The notes beneath the pieces were generated by a model. That model had not been told where the DNA came from. It was given only the letters and a program-made list of their open reading frames with translations, and did no database searches. Positions 16,117 to 24,989 of a DNA stretch of 64,000 nucleotides are shown here, piece by piece. A program made the translations under genes and the position numbers. Positions within the stretch are counted from its first letter, which is position 1. Every line of letters begins with the position of its first letter. Source of the DNA: Nitrospiraceae bacterium (GTDB taxonomy: Bacteria; Nitrospirota; Nitrospiria; Nitrospirales; Nitrospiraceae); NCBI GenBank assembly GCA_009692155.1, contig SHZW01000005.1:40342-104341 (forward strand). The letters run 5' to 3'.

Positions 16117-16866
16117 ATGCAGTTTCTGATTCCGTTCATTCTGATCGCCGTCGTCATCTACAACAGCATCAAGATATTGATGGAGTACGAGCGCGGCGTG
16201 GTGTTTTTTCTGGGGAAGTTCCAGACGGTCAAGGGGCCCGGGCTGGTCTTTGTACTGCCGATCGTCCAGCGGCTGATCCGGGTCAATCTTCAAACCGTTA
16301 CGATGGAAGTGCCGTCTCAGGATGTCATTACCCGCGACAACGTGTCCATGAAAGTGAGCGCGGTGATCTTCGTGCGCGTGGTAGACCCGCAGCGGGCGAT
16401 ACTTGCGGTGCAGGACTATCTCTATTCGACCTCCCAGATCGCGCAGACGACGCTGCGCAGCGTGCTGGGCCAGAGCCAGCTCGACGACCTGCTCGCGAAG
16501 CGGGAAGAGATCAACGCGGAGCTGCAGCGCATCATTGACCAGCAGACGGAGCCCTGGGGCGTAAAAGTCTCTGCGGTGGAGGTCAAGAATGTGGATCTGC
16601 CACAGGAGATGCAACGGGCGATTGCCAAGCAGGCGGAAGCCGAACGCGAGCGGCGCGCGAAGGTGATCCATGCGGAGGGCGAGTTTCAGGCGGCGTAGAA
16701 ACTTTCCGATGCGGCCGCTGTGATCGGCCAGCATCCGGCGGTACTGCAACTGCGGTATCTTCAAACCCTGGTGGAAATCGCCGCCGAGAAAAACTCGACG
16801 ACGATTTTCCCCGTTCCCATTGATGTCCTTTCGGCGCTCATGAAGTACTTCGAGAAAAAAGACTAG
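16117..16866 (+). pseudogene. Slipin (stomatin/prohibitin family) interrupted by an in-frame TAG
   Basis: The first frame (193 aa) has an N-terminal membrane anchor, the SPFH domain ([31 protein letters not shown]) and the start of the C-terminal coiled coil, ending EGEFQAA at TAG 16696-16698. The same frame continues with [15 protein letters not shown]...TTIFPVPID to a TAG at 16864-16866. This is the expected slipin C-terminus, where family members read ...AAEKLSDAA. One G-to-T change (GAG to TAG) explains it. It is the partner of the upstream NfeD. It is either a nonsense mutation, giving a truncated but membrane-anchored product, or a sequencing error. Confidence 0.85.
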
Positions 16867-17166
16867 CGCCGTCCTGTCCAAAATTCGCTTTTTCAGTCAA
16901 TGGGTTGGGCGGGATTTTTTATCCGTCCGCCCTTGATTTCCAGCCCACCAGACTTACCCCTCCATTTACACATCCGTGATGGGTTTGAATGCGTAGTCCC
17001 TTTGTAAGACTTTGAGTTCTCGGGACACATAAGCCGTTATAAATACAAGGATTTCTTCCCAGTCTGAAAAGAGCGAATCTTTTGGACTGGCCGAGGCTCT
17101 AAGAGACTATAGAGGAAAAGAGGGTCGGGAGAGGAGCGACAGGATCCCAGGGCCGGAGGGTACATT
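16867..17166. other. Intergenic region before the sigma factor gene
   Basis: 300 bases without an ORF. A weak hairpin (GGGCGG 16907-16912 with CCGCCC 16927-16932) may end the nfeD-slipin unit. A possible promoter has TTGAGT at 17012-17017 and GTTATA at 17036-17041 (18-base spacer). Neither is strong. Confidence 0.35.
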
Positions 17167-18429
17167 ATGAAGAAAGAATACCCAGCAGAGACAGAAGCGG
17201 CGGTAGGGCTGGCTGTGGAGGAAGACGATCCGGAAGCGGGGGACGTGCTCGAGCGTATCGAGCGCGGCAACAGCGTTTCGGCTGAGAAGGACGAAGCGCC
17301 AGAAGAGAAGAGAAAGGGAAAGGCCACGTCCGCCGACCGGGGGTCGTCCGGGCCTTTTGAGTTGGAGTCTATTTACTTCCGCTCGTTCGGCGAACGGCCG
17401 CTGCTGAACCGTGAGCAGGAGGTCACGCTCGCCAAGCGGATCGATCGGGCCGATCACGCCATCCGTGCCGCCCTTCGGGAAGTTGCCGCGCTCGCCGTGC
17501 ACATGCGCAAGACGGACAATCTACGGGATGCGATGCACGAGCTGCATGAGGTGCGTGGGTTGAGCGGCCTCTCCGCGATGGCCCTGGAGAGAGCGGACGT
17601 CGCGCTGCTCGCGGTGCTGCAGGAAGCCCGTGGACCGAGCAAGGTTGCGGCCCAGCGGGTGAAGCAATTGAGCCGCTGCCGGCGGCAGATCCGCGAGGCG
17701 CGCGTGGAATTCGAGCGCACCAAGGACGAAATGGTCCGGTACAATTTGCGGCTGGTCGTGGACATCGCCAAGCATTACAACGGCCGTGGATTGGGGCTGC
17801 TGGATCTGGTGCAGGAAGGCAATATCGGGCTGATGAAGGCCACCGAGCGGTTCCAGTACCGCAAGGGATTCAAGTTCAGCACCTACGCGACCTGGTGGAT
17901 TCGCCAGGGCATCACGCGCGCGCTGGCCGACCAATCGCGGACCATCCGGCTCCCCGTGCACCTGACCGAAGCGTCGAACCGGATTCTCCGCACATCGCGC
18001 CGGCTGGTGCAACGGCTCGGGCGGGAACCAAGGATCGGGGAACTCAGCGAGGCGCTCAGCCTGCGCCCGGAGAAAATCCGGGAGACCATGCAGCCGTTCC
18101 AGGAGCCCGTGTCGCTGGATAATCCGGTCGGAGACGGCGACACTCAACTGGGCGATCTGATTGCAGACGGCCAGGCGTTGCCGCCGGACGCGCACATCAA
18201 CCGGATCGAGCAGACGCGCGAGATGGACCGGATCCTGTCCACGTTAACGCCGCGCGAGCAGCTCGTGATCCGGATGCGGTTCGGCATCGGGCAGGATGAG
18301 CCGTTCACGTTGGAGCAAGTCGGCCAGCAACTGCTCGTGACGCGCGAGCGAATCAGGCAGATCGAAGCCAAGGCGCTCAAGAAACTCAAGACGCCGGAAA
18401 TCCGGCAGATGTTCGCGTCCATCAAGTAA
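17167..18429 (+). CDS. RNA polymerase sigma factor, sigma-70 family group 1/2
   Basis: A 420-residue sigma factor. It has an acidic N-terminal 60 residues, region 1.2 (SIYFRSFGERPLLNREQEVTLAKRI, split here by reading RSFGERPLL and EQEVTLAKRI), and region 2 with YNLRLVVDIAKHY, GLLDLVQEGNIGLMKA and KFSTYATWWIRQ. Region 3 (LPVHLTEASNRILR) and region 4 with LTPREQLVIRMRFG and the helix VTRERIRQIEAKALKK follow. It is shorter than a typical RpoD, so it may be an RpoS-like alternative factor; sequence alone does not settle this. A GGAGGG site precedes the start. Confidence 0.88.
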   Translation: MKKEYPAETEAAVGLAVEEDDPEAGDVLERIERGNSVSAEKDEAPEEKRKGKATSADRGSSGPFELESIYFRSFGERPLLNREQEVTLAKRIDRADHAIRAALREVAALAVHMRKTDNLRDAMHELHEVRGLSGLSAMALERADVALLAVLQEARGPSKVAAQRVKQLSRCRRQIREARVEFERTKDEMVRYNLRLVVDIAKHYNGRGLGLLDLVQEGNIGLMKATERFQYRKGFKFSTYATWWIRQGITRALADQSRTIRLPVHLTEASNRILRTSRRLVQRLGREPRIGELSEALSLRPEKIRETMQPFQEPVSLDNPVGDGDTQLGDLIADGQALPPDAHINRIEQTREMDRILSTLTPREQLVIRMRFGIGQDEPFTLEQVGQQLLVTRERIRQIEAKALKKLKTPEIRQMFASIK

Positions 18430-18464
18430 GTGGGCTAGTAAGCGTGTCGCGAGCGCGATGTAAT

Positions 18465-18488
18465 CGGGCGAGGCCTCGGCCTCGCCCG
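18465..18488. terminator. Candidate terminator after the sigma factor gene
   Basis: Perfect 10-bp GC-rich arms (18465-18474 and 18479-18488) with a 4-base loop, 36 bases after the stop. The following U-content is poor, so termination efficiency is uncertain. Confidence 0.5.
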
Positions 18489-18571
18489 TGTTGTGTGGAG
18501 CCCGGAAGTCCCTTCCTCCGTCGTCGGATTTGTGAGAGAATGCCCGCCGGTTTGTCGGAGGGAGAGCCGGG

Positions 18572-19612
18572 ATGGCGCGGGACAGTCGGCACGCAGCATT
18601 CATGACCGGGGCCATGCTGCTCGCATGGCTCGCATGTTTCCCCGGGACCAGCGCCCACGCCCAAAACGGCGCCCAGCCGGCCAAACCAAAAGACCTGTCC
18701 GTGCCCGCGGTGGTCGCGGCGGTCCGTCCATCCGTGGTGACTATCCTCGCCCGCGGCGTCCCGCCCGTATCGGCTCAGCACGGTTTCCCTTCCGGTTCCG
18801 GCTTCATCATCGACGAGAGAGGCTACATTCTCACGAACAACCACCTTGTCGAAGGCGTGAAAAGCATCGTGGTCGGGCTGTCAAACGGGCGGCTGACACC
18901 GGGACGAGTGGTGGCGCGTGATTTTCTGCTGGATCTGGCGCTCGTGAAGATTTCAGCCGCCGATCTCATCGCCGTGACGCTCGGCCAGTCGTCGCTGCTC
19001 CAGATCGGCGAGACCGTCATCGCCATCGGTAATCCGTTAAAAGGCGGCTCTTCCGTGACGGTCGGTGTCGTCAGCGCGGTGGACCGCTCGATCCTGACCC
19101 CGGACGGAGAAACGCTCTATGACCTCATCCAGACGGACGCCACCACCAACCTCGGCAACAGCGGAGGGCCGCTGGTGGACCTGTCGGGCCGCGTGGTCGG
19201 GATCAACACGGCGGCCGCCCCGTCGGCGCAGGCCATCAGCTACGCGATTTCCATGGATGCCGCCGCTCCCTATATTCAATCAATGCTGGTTCGTGGAACG
19301 GTCCTCCGGCCGGATATCGGCTTTGTTCCGGTGACCGTCACGCCGAGCGTGGTGGCCAGCTTCAATCTGGAGATCGATCGCGGCGTGCTGGCCGTTCAGC
19401 TCGATCCGGCCAAACATCTGGGACGGCTCGGCATGCAAAGCGGCGACGTGGTCACCGCCGTGGACAACGTTGAGATCTACAACATCGGGGACTTCTGGCA
19501 CGCGTATCTGAGTCCCGCCGACAAAGTTCCGGCAAAACTGAGTGTCTTTGGGAAAAAAGGCCCCTTTTCGATTTCACTGCCGCGGCCGCCGGCACCGCCG
19601 GTGAACCGGTGA
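18572..19612 (+). CDS. Periplasmic DegP/HtrA-like serine protease with PDZ domain
   Basis: A 346-residue protein with a signal peptide (cleavage near SAHAQ, residue 31). The trypsin-like domain carries the triad in LTNNHLVEG (His), FLLDLALVKI (Asp) and NLGNSGGPLV (Ser). One C-terminal PDZ domain (about 250-335) contains LGRLGMQSGDVVTAVDN. The family cleaves misfolded envelope proteins. The motif before the Ser reads TNLGNS rather than the common NPGNS, which should not affect catalysis. A GGAGGG site precedes the ATG. It overlaps lipB by 4 bases. Confidence 0.87.
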   Translation: MARDSRHAAFMTGAMLLAWLACFPGTSAHAQNGAQPAKPKDLSVPAVVAAVRPSVVTILARGVPPVSAQHGFPSGSGFIIDERGYILTNNHLVEGVKSIVVGLSNGRLTPGRVVARDFLLDLALVKISAADLIAVTLGQSSLLQIGETVIAIGNPLKGGSSVTVGVVSAVDRSILTPDGETLYDLIQTDATTNLGNSGGPLVDLSGRVVGINTAAAPSAQAISYAISMDAAAPYIQSMLVRGTVLRPDIGFVPVTVTPSVVASFNLEIDRGVLAVQLDPAKHLGRLGMQSGDVVTAVDNVEIYNIGDFWHAYLSPADKVPAKLSVFGKKGPFSISLPRPPAPPVNR

Positions 19613-20322
19613 GGCCGACGGCATCGCATAGTCAGGACACCGGGAGCGCGTTCGCCGCTGCGGGCGTGCCTGGCGTGCTGATCCAGTGCGGGCGTCTGGA
19701 CTATGAAACGGCGTGGGCGCTCCAGCGCCGGCTTGCCGACGAGCGGCGGACCGGGCAGCGGCCCGACATGCTCCTGCTGCTCGAACACGAACCGGTGTTT
19801 ACGGTCGGGCGAACGGCTCACGCGGAACATTGGGGAGGCAGTGAAGAGGCCACGCACGTGGCCGGCATCCCCGCGTATCGCACGGAGCGGGGCGGGTCAG
19901 TGACGTATCATGGCCCCGGCCAGCTCGTCGGATACCCAATTTTAAAACTGACTCGGTTTTGCGAGGGTCCCAAGACCTATGTGCGGATGCTGGAGGAAGT
20001 TATTATTCTCACCCTGGCCCGGTGGGAGATCACCGGCCGGCGCGCTGAGAAATTGCCCGGTGTCTGGGTGGGCGACGAACGGCCGGCGAAGATCGCGGCG
20101 GTCGGCACACGCATCGAACGCGGAATCACGCTGCACGGGTTTGCGTTGAACGTCGCTGTGGACCTGGCGCCGTTTGCGCACATTGTGCCTTGCGGTATTG
20201 CCGGCTGCCGCGTGACCTCGATGGCGGAAATGCTGGAGGATCCCGTCGATCTGGCCGAGGTTCGCCGGTGCGTGGCCGAACGGTTTGCCGATGTCTTTGG
20301 ACTGGAATGGACGGGGTCGTGA
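19609..20322 (+). CDS. lipB: Octanoyltransferase LipB
   Basis: A 237-residue enzyme that transfers octanoyl groups from acyl carrier protein to lipoyl domains. It has the family motifs RGGSVTYHGPGQLVGYPI, the Lys of AKIAAVGTRI, HGFALNV and the catalytic Cys in IVPCGIAG. The GTG start at 19609 overlaps the protease stop (GTGA). It lacks a separate ribosome site, suggesting translational coupling. The lipoate synthase gene lipA is not in this window. Confidence 0.9.
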   Translation: MRPTASHSQDTGSAFAAAGVPGVLIQCGRLDYETAWALQRRLADERRTGQRPDMLLLLEHEPVFTVGRTAHAEHWGGSEEATHVAGIPAYRTERGGSVTYHGPGQLVGYPILKLTRFCEGPKTYVRMLEEVIILTLARWEITGRRAEKLPGVWVGDERPAKIAAVGTRIERGITLHGFALNVAVDLAPFAHIVPCGIAGCRVTSMAEMLEDPVDLAEVRRCVAERFADVFGLEWTGS

Positions 20323-20324
20323 AG

Positions 20325-21596
20325 ATGGCGCACGCCCTTCCGCAAGAGATGGACAATCATACCTTCCGGCTCGCCGTGGCGCAGTTCGATCGTGCGGCGG
20401 AATTGATGCAGTTTGACCCGAACCTTTGTCAGCGCCTGAAGCTGCCGGATCGCTCGCTGGTCGTGAGCGTGCCTGTCCGGATGGACGACGGCCGCGTGGA
20501 AGTTTTCACCGGCTATCGCGTGATTCACGATTCCTCGCGCGGGCCGTCGAAAGGCGGCATTCGTTACCATCCTGACGTAAATTTGGGTGAAGTCGCGGCA
20601 CTGGCCATGTGGATGACGTGGAAGTGCGCCCTGACCGGCCTGCCTTACGGCGGCGCCAAGGGTGGTGTGCGGGTGGACCAGAAAAAGCTCTCGCGCGGCG
20701 AGCTGCAGCGGCTGACGCGCCGGTATGCAGCCGAGATCTTTCCATTCATCGGTCCGGACAAGGACGTGCCGGCCCCCGATGTGGGAACCGACGCCCAGGT
20801 GATGGCCTGGATCATGGACACCTACAGCATGCAGGTGGGCTTCGCATCGCCGGGCGTGGTGACCGGTAAGCCGCTGTCCATCGGCGGGAGCCTGGGGCGC
20901 GAGGAAGCCACGGGCCGCGGCGTCGTTTACGTGACCCTCGAGGCCATGAAACATCTCCGCCTGGATCCGAAGAAAGCGACGGTGGCAATCCAGGGGTTCG
21001 GCAATGTCGGATCGCATACCGCGCGCATCATGCACGAGGTCGGCGCGAAGGTTGTCGCAGTCAGCGACGTCACCGGCGGCCTCTACAACAAAAATGGTCT
21101 CGACATTCCGAAACTTCTCGCTGCATCGAAAGACAAGGGCCGGTCGCTTCGTGAAACCAAACTCGGCGACCGGATCACCAATGAAGACCTGCTGCAACTG
21201 GACTGCACGGTGCTCGTGCCGGCTGCCTTGTCGGAACAGATCACGGCGACGAACGCAGCAAAGGTCCGCTGCAAGATTCTCGCGGAAGGCGCGAACGGTC
21301 CGACAACCCTTGAGGCGGACGAGATTCTCCACGACAAGGGGATCTTCATCATCCCGGATATCCTCGCCAATTCGGGCGGTGTGATCGTGTCCTATTTCGA
21401 ATGGGTGCAGGATGTGCAGCGGTTTTTTTTGAAGGAACAGGACATCCGGGACCGGCTGCATGAGATCATCACATCGGCCTTTCACCGGACGCTGGACTTT
21501 TCCACGAAGCAGAAGGCGACCATGCGCATGGCGGCTCTGATGAGCGGCATCGATCAGGTCGCGAAAGCTCACCTGGCCAGCGGACTTTACCCGTGA
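20325..21596 (+). CDS. gdhA: Glutamate dehydrogenase (Glu/Leu/Phe/Val family)
   Basis: A 423-residue enzyme that interconverts glutamate and 2-oxoglutarate plus ammonia. The catalytic Lys lies in LPYGGAKGGV, a second Lys in SKGGIRYHPDV and the Asp in VPAPDVGTD. The Rossmann motif is IQGFGNVGSHTA, and the family signature AEGANGPTTLEAD follows. The ATG at 20325 gives the usual length; in-frame GTG 20319 and ATG 20307 overlap lipB and are alternatives. It is 2 bases after lipB. Cofactor specificity is not clear from sequence. Confidence 0.9.
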   Translation: MAHALPQEMDNHTFRLAVAQFDRAAELMQFDPNLCQRLKLPDRSLVVSVPVRMDDGRVEVFTGYRVIHDSSRGPSKGGIRYHPDVNLGEVAALAMWMTWKCALTGLPYGGAKGGVRVDQKKLSRGELQRLTRRYAAEIFPFIGPDKDVPAPDVGTDAQVMAWIMDTYSMQVGFASPGVVTGKPLSIGGSLGREEATGRGVVYVTLEAMKHLRLDPKKATVAIQGFGNVGSHTARIMHEVGAKVVAVSDVTGGLYNKNGLDIPKLLAASKDKGRSLRETKLGDRITNEDLLQLDCTVLVPAALSEQITATNAAKVRCKILAEGANGPTTLEADEILHDKGIFIIPDILANSGGVIVSYFEWVQDVQRFFLKEQDIRDRLHEIITSAFHRTLDFSTKQKATMRMAALMSGIDQVAKAHLASGLYP

Positions 21597-21597
21597 A

Positions 21598-21685
21598 AGG
21601 CGTGACGCGTGAACCGTGATCAGTGATGAGAACAAACACGGCATAAGATTTTACTCGTCACGCATAACGGATTACGGATCACGGG
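21598..21685. repeat. Iterated-word palindrome after gdhA (GTGA/TCAC words)
   Basis: The left half repeats GTGA-type words (GTGACGCGTGAAC, GTGATCAGTGATGAG). The right half carries the complements (CTCGTCACGCA, GGATCACG). It can fold into a long imperfect hairpin. It fills the gap between gdhA and the next gene and may act as a terminator or REP-like element. Confidence 0.5.
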
Positions 21686-21692
21686 GTAACGC

Positions 21693-22079
21693 ATGACCTA
21701 CCTGCTGGCGGCGATTGCCGGAATCTGGATGGCCGATGGTGTGGCGCTTCTTGTTGCGCCTCGCCACGTGATGGCGCACGTGCGGGAGGCGTTGGCTCTG
21801 GCGCCGTCGCTGCTCCGGTTGGAAGGCGCCGCAGCCTGCCTGGGGGTCGTTCTGCTGCTGGGTACGGAGGGAATCCATTATCAGCCGCTTTGGATGGTGA
21901 CCGGCTCTGCGATGGTTCTGAAAGGATTGTTCCTGGCGATGGGGCCCGAGCCCTGGCGGCATTGGCTCGTCGACTGGTGTCTGCAGCGGGAAGATGTGGA
22001 TTACCGGTTCTGGGGGCTGGGTCTCTGCACCCTGGCGGCGCTACTGCTGCATGCGCTCGGCTGGATCGGGAACCGGTAA
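21693..22079 (+). CDS. Small integral membrane protein (first of a tandem pair)
   Basis: A 128-residue hydrophobic protein with about four membrane segments (LLAAIAGIWMADGVALLVAP, AAACLGVVLLLG, WMVTGSAMVLKGLFLAM, LGLCTLAALLLHALGW). I do not recognise a functional family beyond a loose DUF2065-like resemblance. The next gene, 3 bases downstream, encodes a protein of similar length, segment order and motifs, so the pair looks like an ancient tandem duplication. Confidence 0.65.
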   Translation: MTYLLAAIAGIWMADGVALLVAPRHVMAHVREALALAPSLLRLEGAAACLGVVLLLGTEGIHYQPLWMVTGSAMVLKGLFLAMGPEPWRHWLVDWCLQREDVDYRFWGLGLCTLAALLLHALGWIGNR

Positions 22080-22081
22080 CG

Positions 22082-22471
22082 GTGCAGACGACGTTGGTCC
22101 TGGGCTTCGTCAGTCTGCTCTGGCTTGCCGCTGGGATCATGATGATTGTGGCGCCGGCCTGGCTGAGCGGATACATACAGCGGAATATGGCCGATCCTTT
22201 TTCGCGATTTCTCCTGTTGCAGGGAGCCGTGCTGGCCGGGGTGCTGGTCGTGCTCGGATCGTCAATGGAGCAGCGATCCTGGTTCTGGATCGCGGTCGGG
22301 AGCCTGGCGACGGCCAAAGCGTTGGTCCTGCTCGGTCTCCCGGCGCACCACCGCGACCGGCTCCTTGCCTGGTGGTGCGCGAGACCCCTGTGGTTTCAAC
22401 GGCTGGCCGGCCTCATGACTGTCTCGCTGGCGATACTTCTGGCGATCGATGCGGGACGGTTGGGTGGGTAA
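22082..22471 (+). CDS. Small integral membrane protein (second of a tandem pair)
   Basis: A 129-residue protein from the GTG at 22082, 2 bases after the preceding stop. About four membrane segments (VLGFVSLLWLAAGIMMIVAP, LLLQGAVLAGVLVVLG, FWIAVGSLATAKALVLLG, LMTVSLAILLAIDAG) match the layout of its neighbour. A longer frame starting at 21890 overlaps the neighbour and is unlikely. Function unknown. Its TAA overlaps the next ATG (TAATG). Confidence 0.6.
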   Translation: MQTTLVLGFVSLLWLAAGIMMIVAPAWLSGYIQRNMADPFSRFLLLQGAVLAGVLVVLGSSMEQRSWFWIAVGSLATAKALVLLGLPAHHRDRLLAWWCARPLWFQRLAGLMTVSLAILLAIDAGRLGG

Positions 22472-22752
22472 TGGATCTTCGTTCCCTGTGGGACCAGCAT
22501 CGCATGGCGGACTGGCCGAAGTTTTCACATCGAAGCGAAGGAGAGCTGATGACGCTGGACACGGTCATCAGCGGGTGCGTCACCTATTATTTCGACGAGC
22601 AGAACCTTGATGCCCAGCGCGTGGCGATGCTGGGGCACTGTCTCGACGATCTCGATACGCTGCTGCCCGATGTGCCGGAAGAAGCCGGCGGGTACTTCGT
22701 GCGCTTGCGCGCCCTCGCCGGCATGCTCCTCGAGACATCCCGACAGGGGTAA
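22471..22752 (+). CDS. Hypothetical cytoplasmic protein, 93 aa
   Basis: Starts at the ATG overlapping the previous stop (TAATG), with GGGTGGG as ribosome site. The product is soluble and acidic in its second half, with leucine-rich helices (LGHCLDDLDTLLPDVPEEAGGYF). No domain recognised. Tight coupling suggests it is cotranscribed with the two membrane proteins. Confidence 0.6.
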   Translation: MDLRSLWDQHRMADWPKFSHRSEGELMTLDTVISGCVTYYFDEQNLDAQRVAMLGHCLDDLDTLLPDVPEEAGGYFVRLRALAGMLLETSRQG

Positions 22753-22784
22753 GCGTTGGCTGGAAGAAAAATTCTCCGCTTGCC

Positions 22785-22814
22785 TTGCATGTGCAGGGAG
22801 GCGTTCGCTACAAT
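22785..22814 (+). promoter_or_regulatory. Candidate sigma-70 promoter
   Basis: TTGCAT (22785-22790), an 18-base spacer and TACAAT (22809-22814), 38 bases before the ATG at 22853. Confidence 0.5.
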
Positions 22815-22852
22815 GCCGTGTCTTTTTCCCCGGTTTCATGAAGGAGGACTCA

Positions 22853-23392
22853 ATGGACGTGCAGTCCTGGCGGTTTGGGCTCATGGCGATCGGGTTCACG
22901 GCCGTGCTCGGCGCGGCGAATCTGCTCGGTGCCGAGCCCTACGAATTAAGCAGGAACGACGTGATGGACCCCAAAGGCATCAAGAGTCCAGACGTATCGC
23001 TGTATGGCGTCAAGCTCGGCGATCCGGAGAGCAAGGCCTTCGACATGCTCGTGAATGAAAAAATTACGGGCGTCAAAACGGAGCAGGAAGGCACATTTTT
23101 GCTGTTGCTGGATGCGCGCAAGCCGACGGGGCCGATGGCCGGCGTGCGGTTGATGGACGGGAAAGTCGATCTGATTTTCATCAACAACCGTTTCGCGTAC
23201 AAAGTCCGCGGACTTTTCCGCAACGTCCTCAACAGCGAGAGCCCTGACGACATCCGCCAGCTGCTTGGCAAGGAGGATTGCGGAGACGAGAATGTGATGG
23301 GCGCTGCGATGAACTATGCGAAGCAGGGTGTGCTCATCAATTACCTGGGCAAGGACGTCAACGTCGAATTCTCCGTTCCCGGCGGCTGCTGA
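22853..23392 (+). CDS. Secreted hypothetical protein, 179 aa
   Basis: An AAGGAGG site 5 bases upstream fixes the ATG at 22853. Residues 1-27 form a signal peptide ending NLLGAEP. The mature part has a compact mixed fold with VSLYGVKLGDPESKAFDML, an SLR-like motif seen in proteins that monitor small regulatory thresholds, and two Cys (EDCGDENV and the C-terminal GGC). No named family recognised. It has its own candidate promoter. Confidence 0.7.
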   Translation: MDVQSWRFGLMAIGFTAVLGAANLLGAEPYELSRNDVMDPKGIKSPDVSLYGVKLGDPESKAFDMLVNEKITGVKTEQEGTFLLLLDARKPTGPMAGVRLMDGKVDLIFINNRFAYKVRGLFRNVLNSESPDDIRQLLGKEDCGDENVMGAAMNYAKQGVLINYLGKDVNVEFSVPGGC

Positions 23393-23518
23393 GCGGCAAT
23401 TTCCCTACACCCTCCTGCCGCAGGCAGAGTCCTTCGGAAAAGCTCCGAACCATCCCCTCAAAGTTCTTTGTGCAATTCCGTGCGTGTGAATCGGCGCCAG
23501 GGCCGGCGCGCGCGGGAG

Positions 23519-24442
23519 TTACTGCAGCGACTGCATGCCCTGGCGCAGCAGCGAGGAGGCGGTATCCCACCGGCGGTTGGCGTGCAGGAGCACAAGCAGC
23601 ACCTCTTTGCCGTCTTGGGAGGCCTTGGCCACGAGACAGCGTCCGGCCTGTGAAGTAAACCCGGTTTTGATGCCTTCGATGCCGGGGATGCGGCCCAGCA
23701 GCCGGTTGGTGTTGCGAAGCCAATAAGAATGGTTCGCGTTGAGGGGAAAGATCATGTCCACTTCTTTGCGGACCAGCGCGCGAAACGTGTGATCCTGCAT
23801 GGCCGCTTCGCTCAGCGTCGCCAGGTCGGTCGCGGTCGTGTAGTGTGTCGGCGAATCGAATCCGCAGGCGTTGCTGAAATGCGTGTCCAGCAAGCCCATC
23901 CGGCGCGCCTTGTTGTTCATCATGGTCACGAACATCTCTTCCGACCCCCCCACGTGCTCGACGGCGGCCAGGCAGGCATCGTTGGCCGAGGTGATCAGCA
24001 TCGCTTTGAGGAGATCCTCCAGGCGGAACACGTGGCCGGCGTGGAGCCTGAGGTGGATCTTGCGGGCCGACGCGGCCTTGCGGCTGACCGTCACCGGGTC
24101 ATGTAGCTGGCCGTATTCGAGGATGACCAGCGAGGACATGATTTTGGTGAGGCTGGCCGGGGCCACGCGCCGGTTAGCGCGGACTTCATAGAGCGTGCGG
24201 CCGGTGGAGAGGTCCTTGAGCAGGATGCTTTGCGCCTGCATCTGGTGGCGACGAAAGAAGGCAAAGGATTTGAATTCGACGGAGGGCGAGACGGCTGGCA
24301 CAACTGTGGCCGATGACGGCACATGTGAGGCGTGCACGACGGTTGCCGGCGCCGTCAACGACAGCACGGCCCATCCCAGGCCTCCCGCAAGCATCGGAAG
24401 AATCCCCATGACGGTCCGGGTGCGAAGGAGCGCAGAATTCAT
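23519..24442 (-). CDS. D-alanyl-D-alanine carboxypeptidase (PBP5/6 type)
   Basis: A 307-residue low-molecular-weight penicillin-binding protein that trims peptidoglycan pentapeptides. The N-terminus is a signal peptide (to about residue 38). The serine-protease motifs are ASLTKIMS (SxxK), TSANDA (SxN) and IKTGFTSQAG (KTG). The family's C-terminal domain and amphipathic anchor helix are missing or very short, since the protein ends soon after LLVLLHANRRWDTASSL. It may therefore be a soluble periplasmic enzyme. No coding sequence is evident in the 126 bases downstream. Confidence 0.88.
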   Translation of the reverse strand: MNSALLRTRTVMGILPMLAGGLGWAVLSLTAPATVVHASHVPSSATVVPAVSPSVEFKSFAFFRRHQMQAQSILLKDLSTGRTLYEVRANRRVAPASLTKIMSSLVILEYGQLHDPVTVSRKAASARKIHLRLHAGHVFRLEDLLKAMLITSANDACLAAVEHVGGSEEMFVTMMNNKARRMGLLDTHFSNACGFDSPTHYTTATDLATLSEAAMQDHTFRALVRKEVDMIFPLNANHSYWLRNTNRLLGRIPGIEGIKTGFTSQAGRCLVAKASQDGKEVLLVLLHANRRWDTASSLLRQGMQSLQ

Positions 24443-24461
24443 GCGGATGGGAGCAAAGGGT

Positions 24462-24650
24462 TCACAGGGTAATCGATTCGCGAACTTTCGCGCCCCGCCA
24501 CCCGTTGTCCAGCACCTTGTGGAAAAATCGCAGCAAGTCGGCCAGGTCGAGCCAGAACCCGCAGTTGAGGCAGCGCGCGTAGAGACGGCGGCTGAGAAGC
24601 GTGTAATGCCGCTGCACCATCATGTGTCCGTTGCATTTGAGACATTGCAT
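24462..24650 (-). CDS. Small zinc-ribbon protein, 62 aa
   Basis: Two CxxC knuckles (Cys3/Cys6 in CLKCNG and Cys27/Cys30 in RCLNCGFW) are separated by 20 residues, the layout of a minimal zinc ribbon. The C-terminal half is a basic amphipathic helix (DLLRFFHKVLDNGWRG). Function unknown; such proteins often bind nucleic acid or assist a partner. It ends 19 bases upstream of the carboxypeptidase start. Confidence 0.7.
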   Translation of the reverse strand: MQCLKCNGHMMVQRHYTLLSRRLYARCLNCGFWLDLADLLRFFHKVLDNGWRGAKVRESITL

Positions 24651-24740
24651 GGTCTGTCCGTATTGTTGCGCATCCGGCGCAACCCGCGCCCGTTCGTGGT
24701 TGTACCCCGCGTCTGACGCGCTGTCAAGCCGCGGGGCGAT

Positions 24741-24941
24741 TCAACGCAACCGGTTCATAATCAGCGCCACGCAGCCGGCCAGCATCCCGCCGCCCAGAAT
24801 GGTCATCGTGAACGTCAGCACGGCATTCGCGCTGCCCGTCGGATGGGTCTGATAGAGCAGATCGTGCACGCCTCCCTGGATCATCAGGACGGAGAGCGTC
24901 ATCAATGCGCCCATGCCGAACCACCAGACAAACGTTCTCAC
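24741..24941 (-). CDS. Two-helix membrane protein, 66 aa
   Basis: MRTFVWWFGMGALMTLSVL forms the first membrane segment and FTMTILGGGMLAGCVALIM the second, with a short polar loop between. No family recognised. It lies between the VCBS lipoprotein and the zinc-ribbon gene in the same orientation. Confidence 0.55.
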   Translation of the reverse strand: MRTFVWWFGMGALMTLSVLMIQGGVHDLLYQTHPTGSANAVLTFTMTILGGGMLAGCVALIMNRLR

Positions 24942-24989
24942 GTCCGCACGCCTCGTATTCTCGTCATCGGTTGCACCCTGACCAGGCCG

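Noticed and set aside
16696..16698. TAG recoding (amber read-through as a lineage trait)
   Set aside because: TAG is used as a true final stop in infC, rplT and the slipin itself, so general recoding is unlikely. A local nonsense change or sequence error is simpler.
19977..21644. 555-codon open frame on the minus strand
   Set aside because: It lies antisense to lipB and glutamate dehydrogenase, both with complete motifs. Its product is His/Arg-rich with no domain, which is a high-GC shadow.
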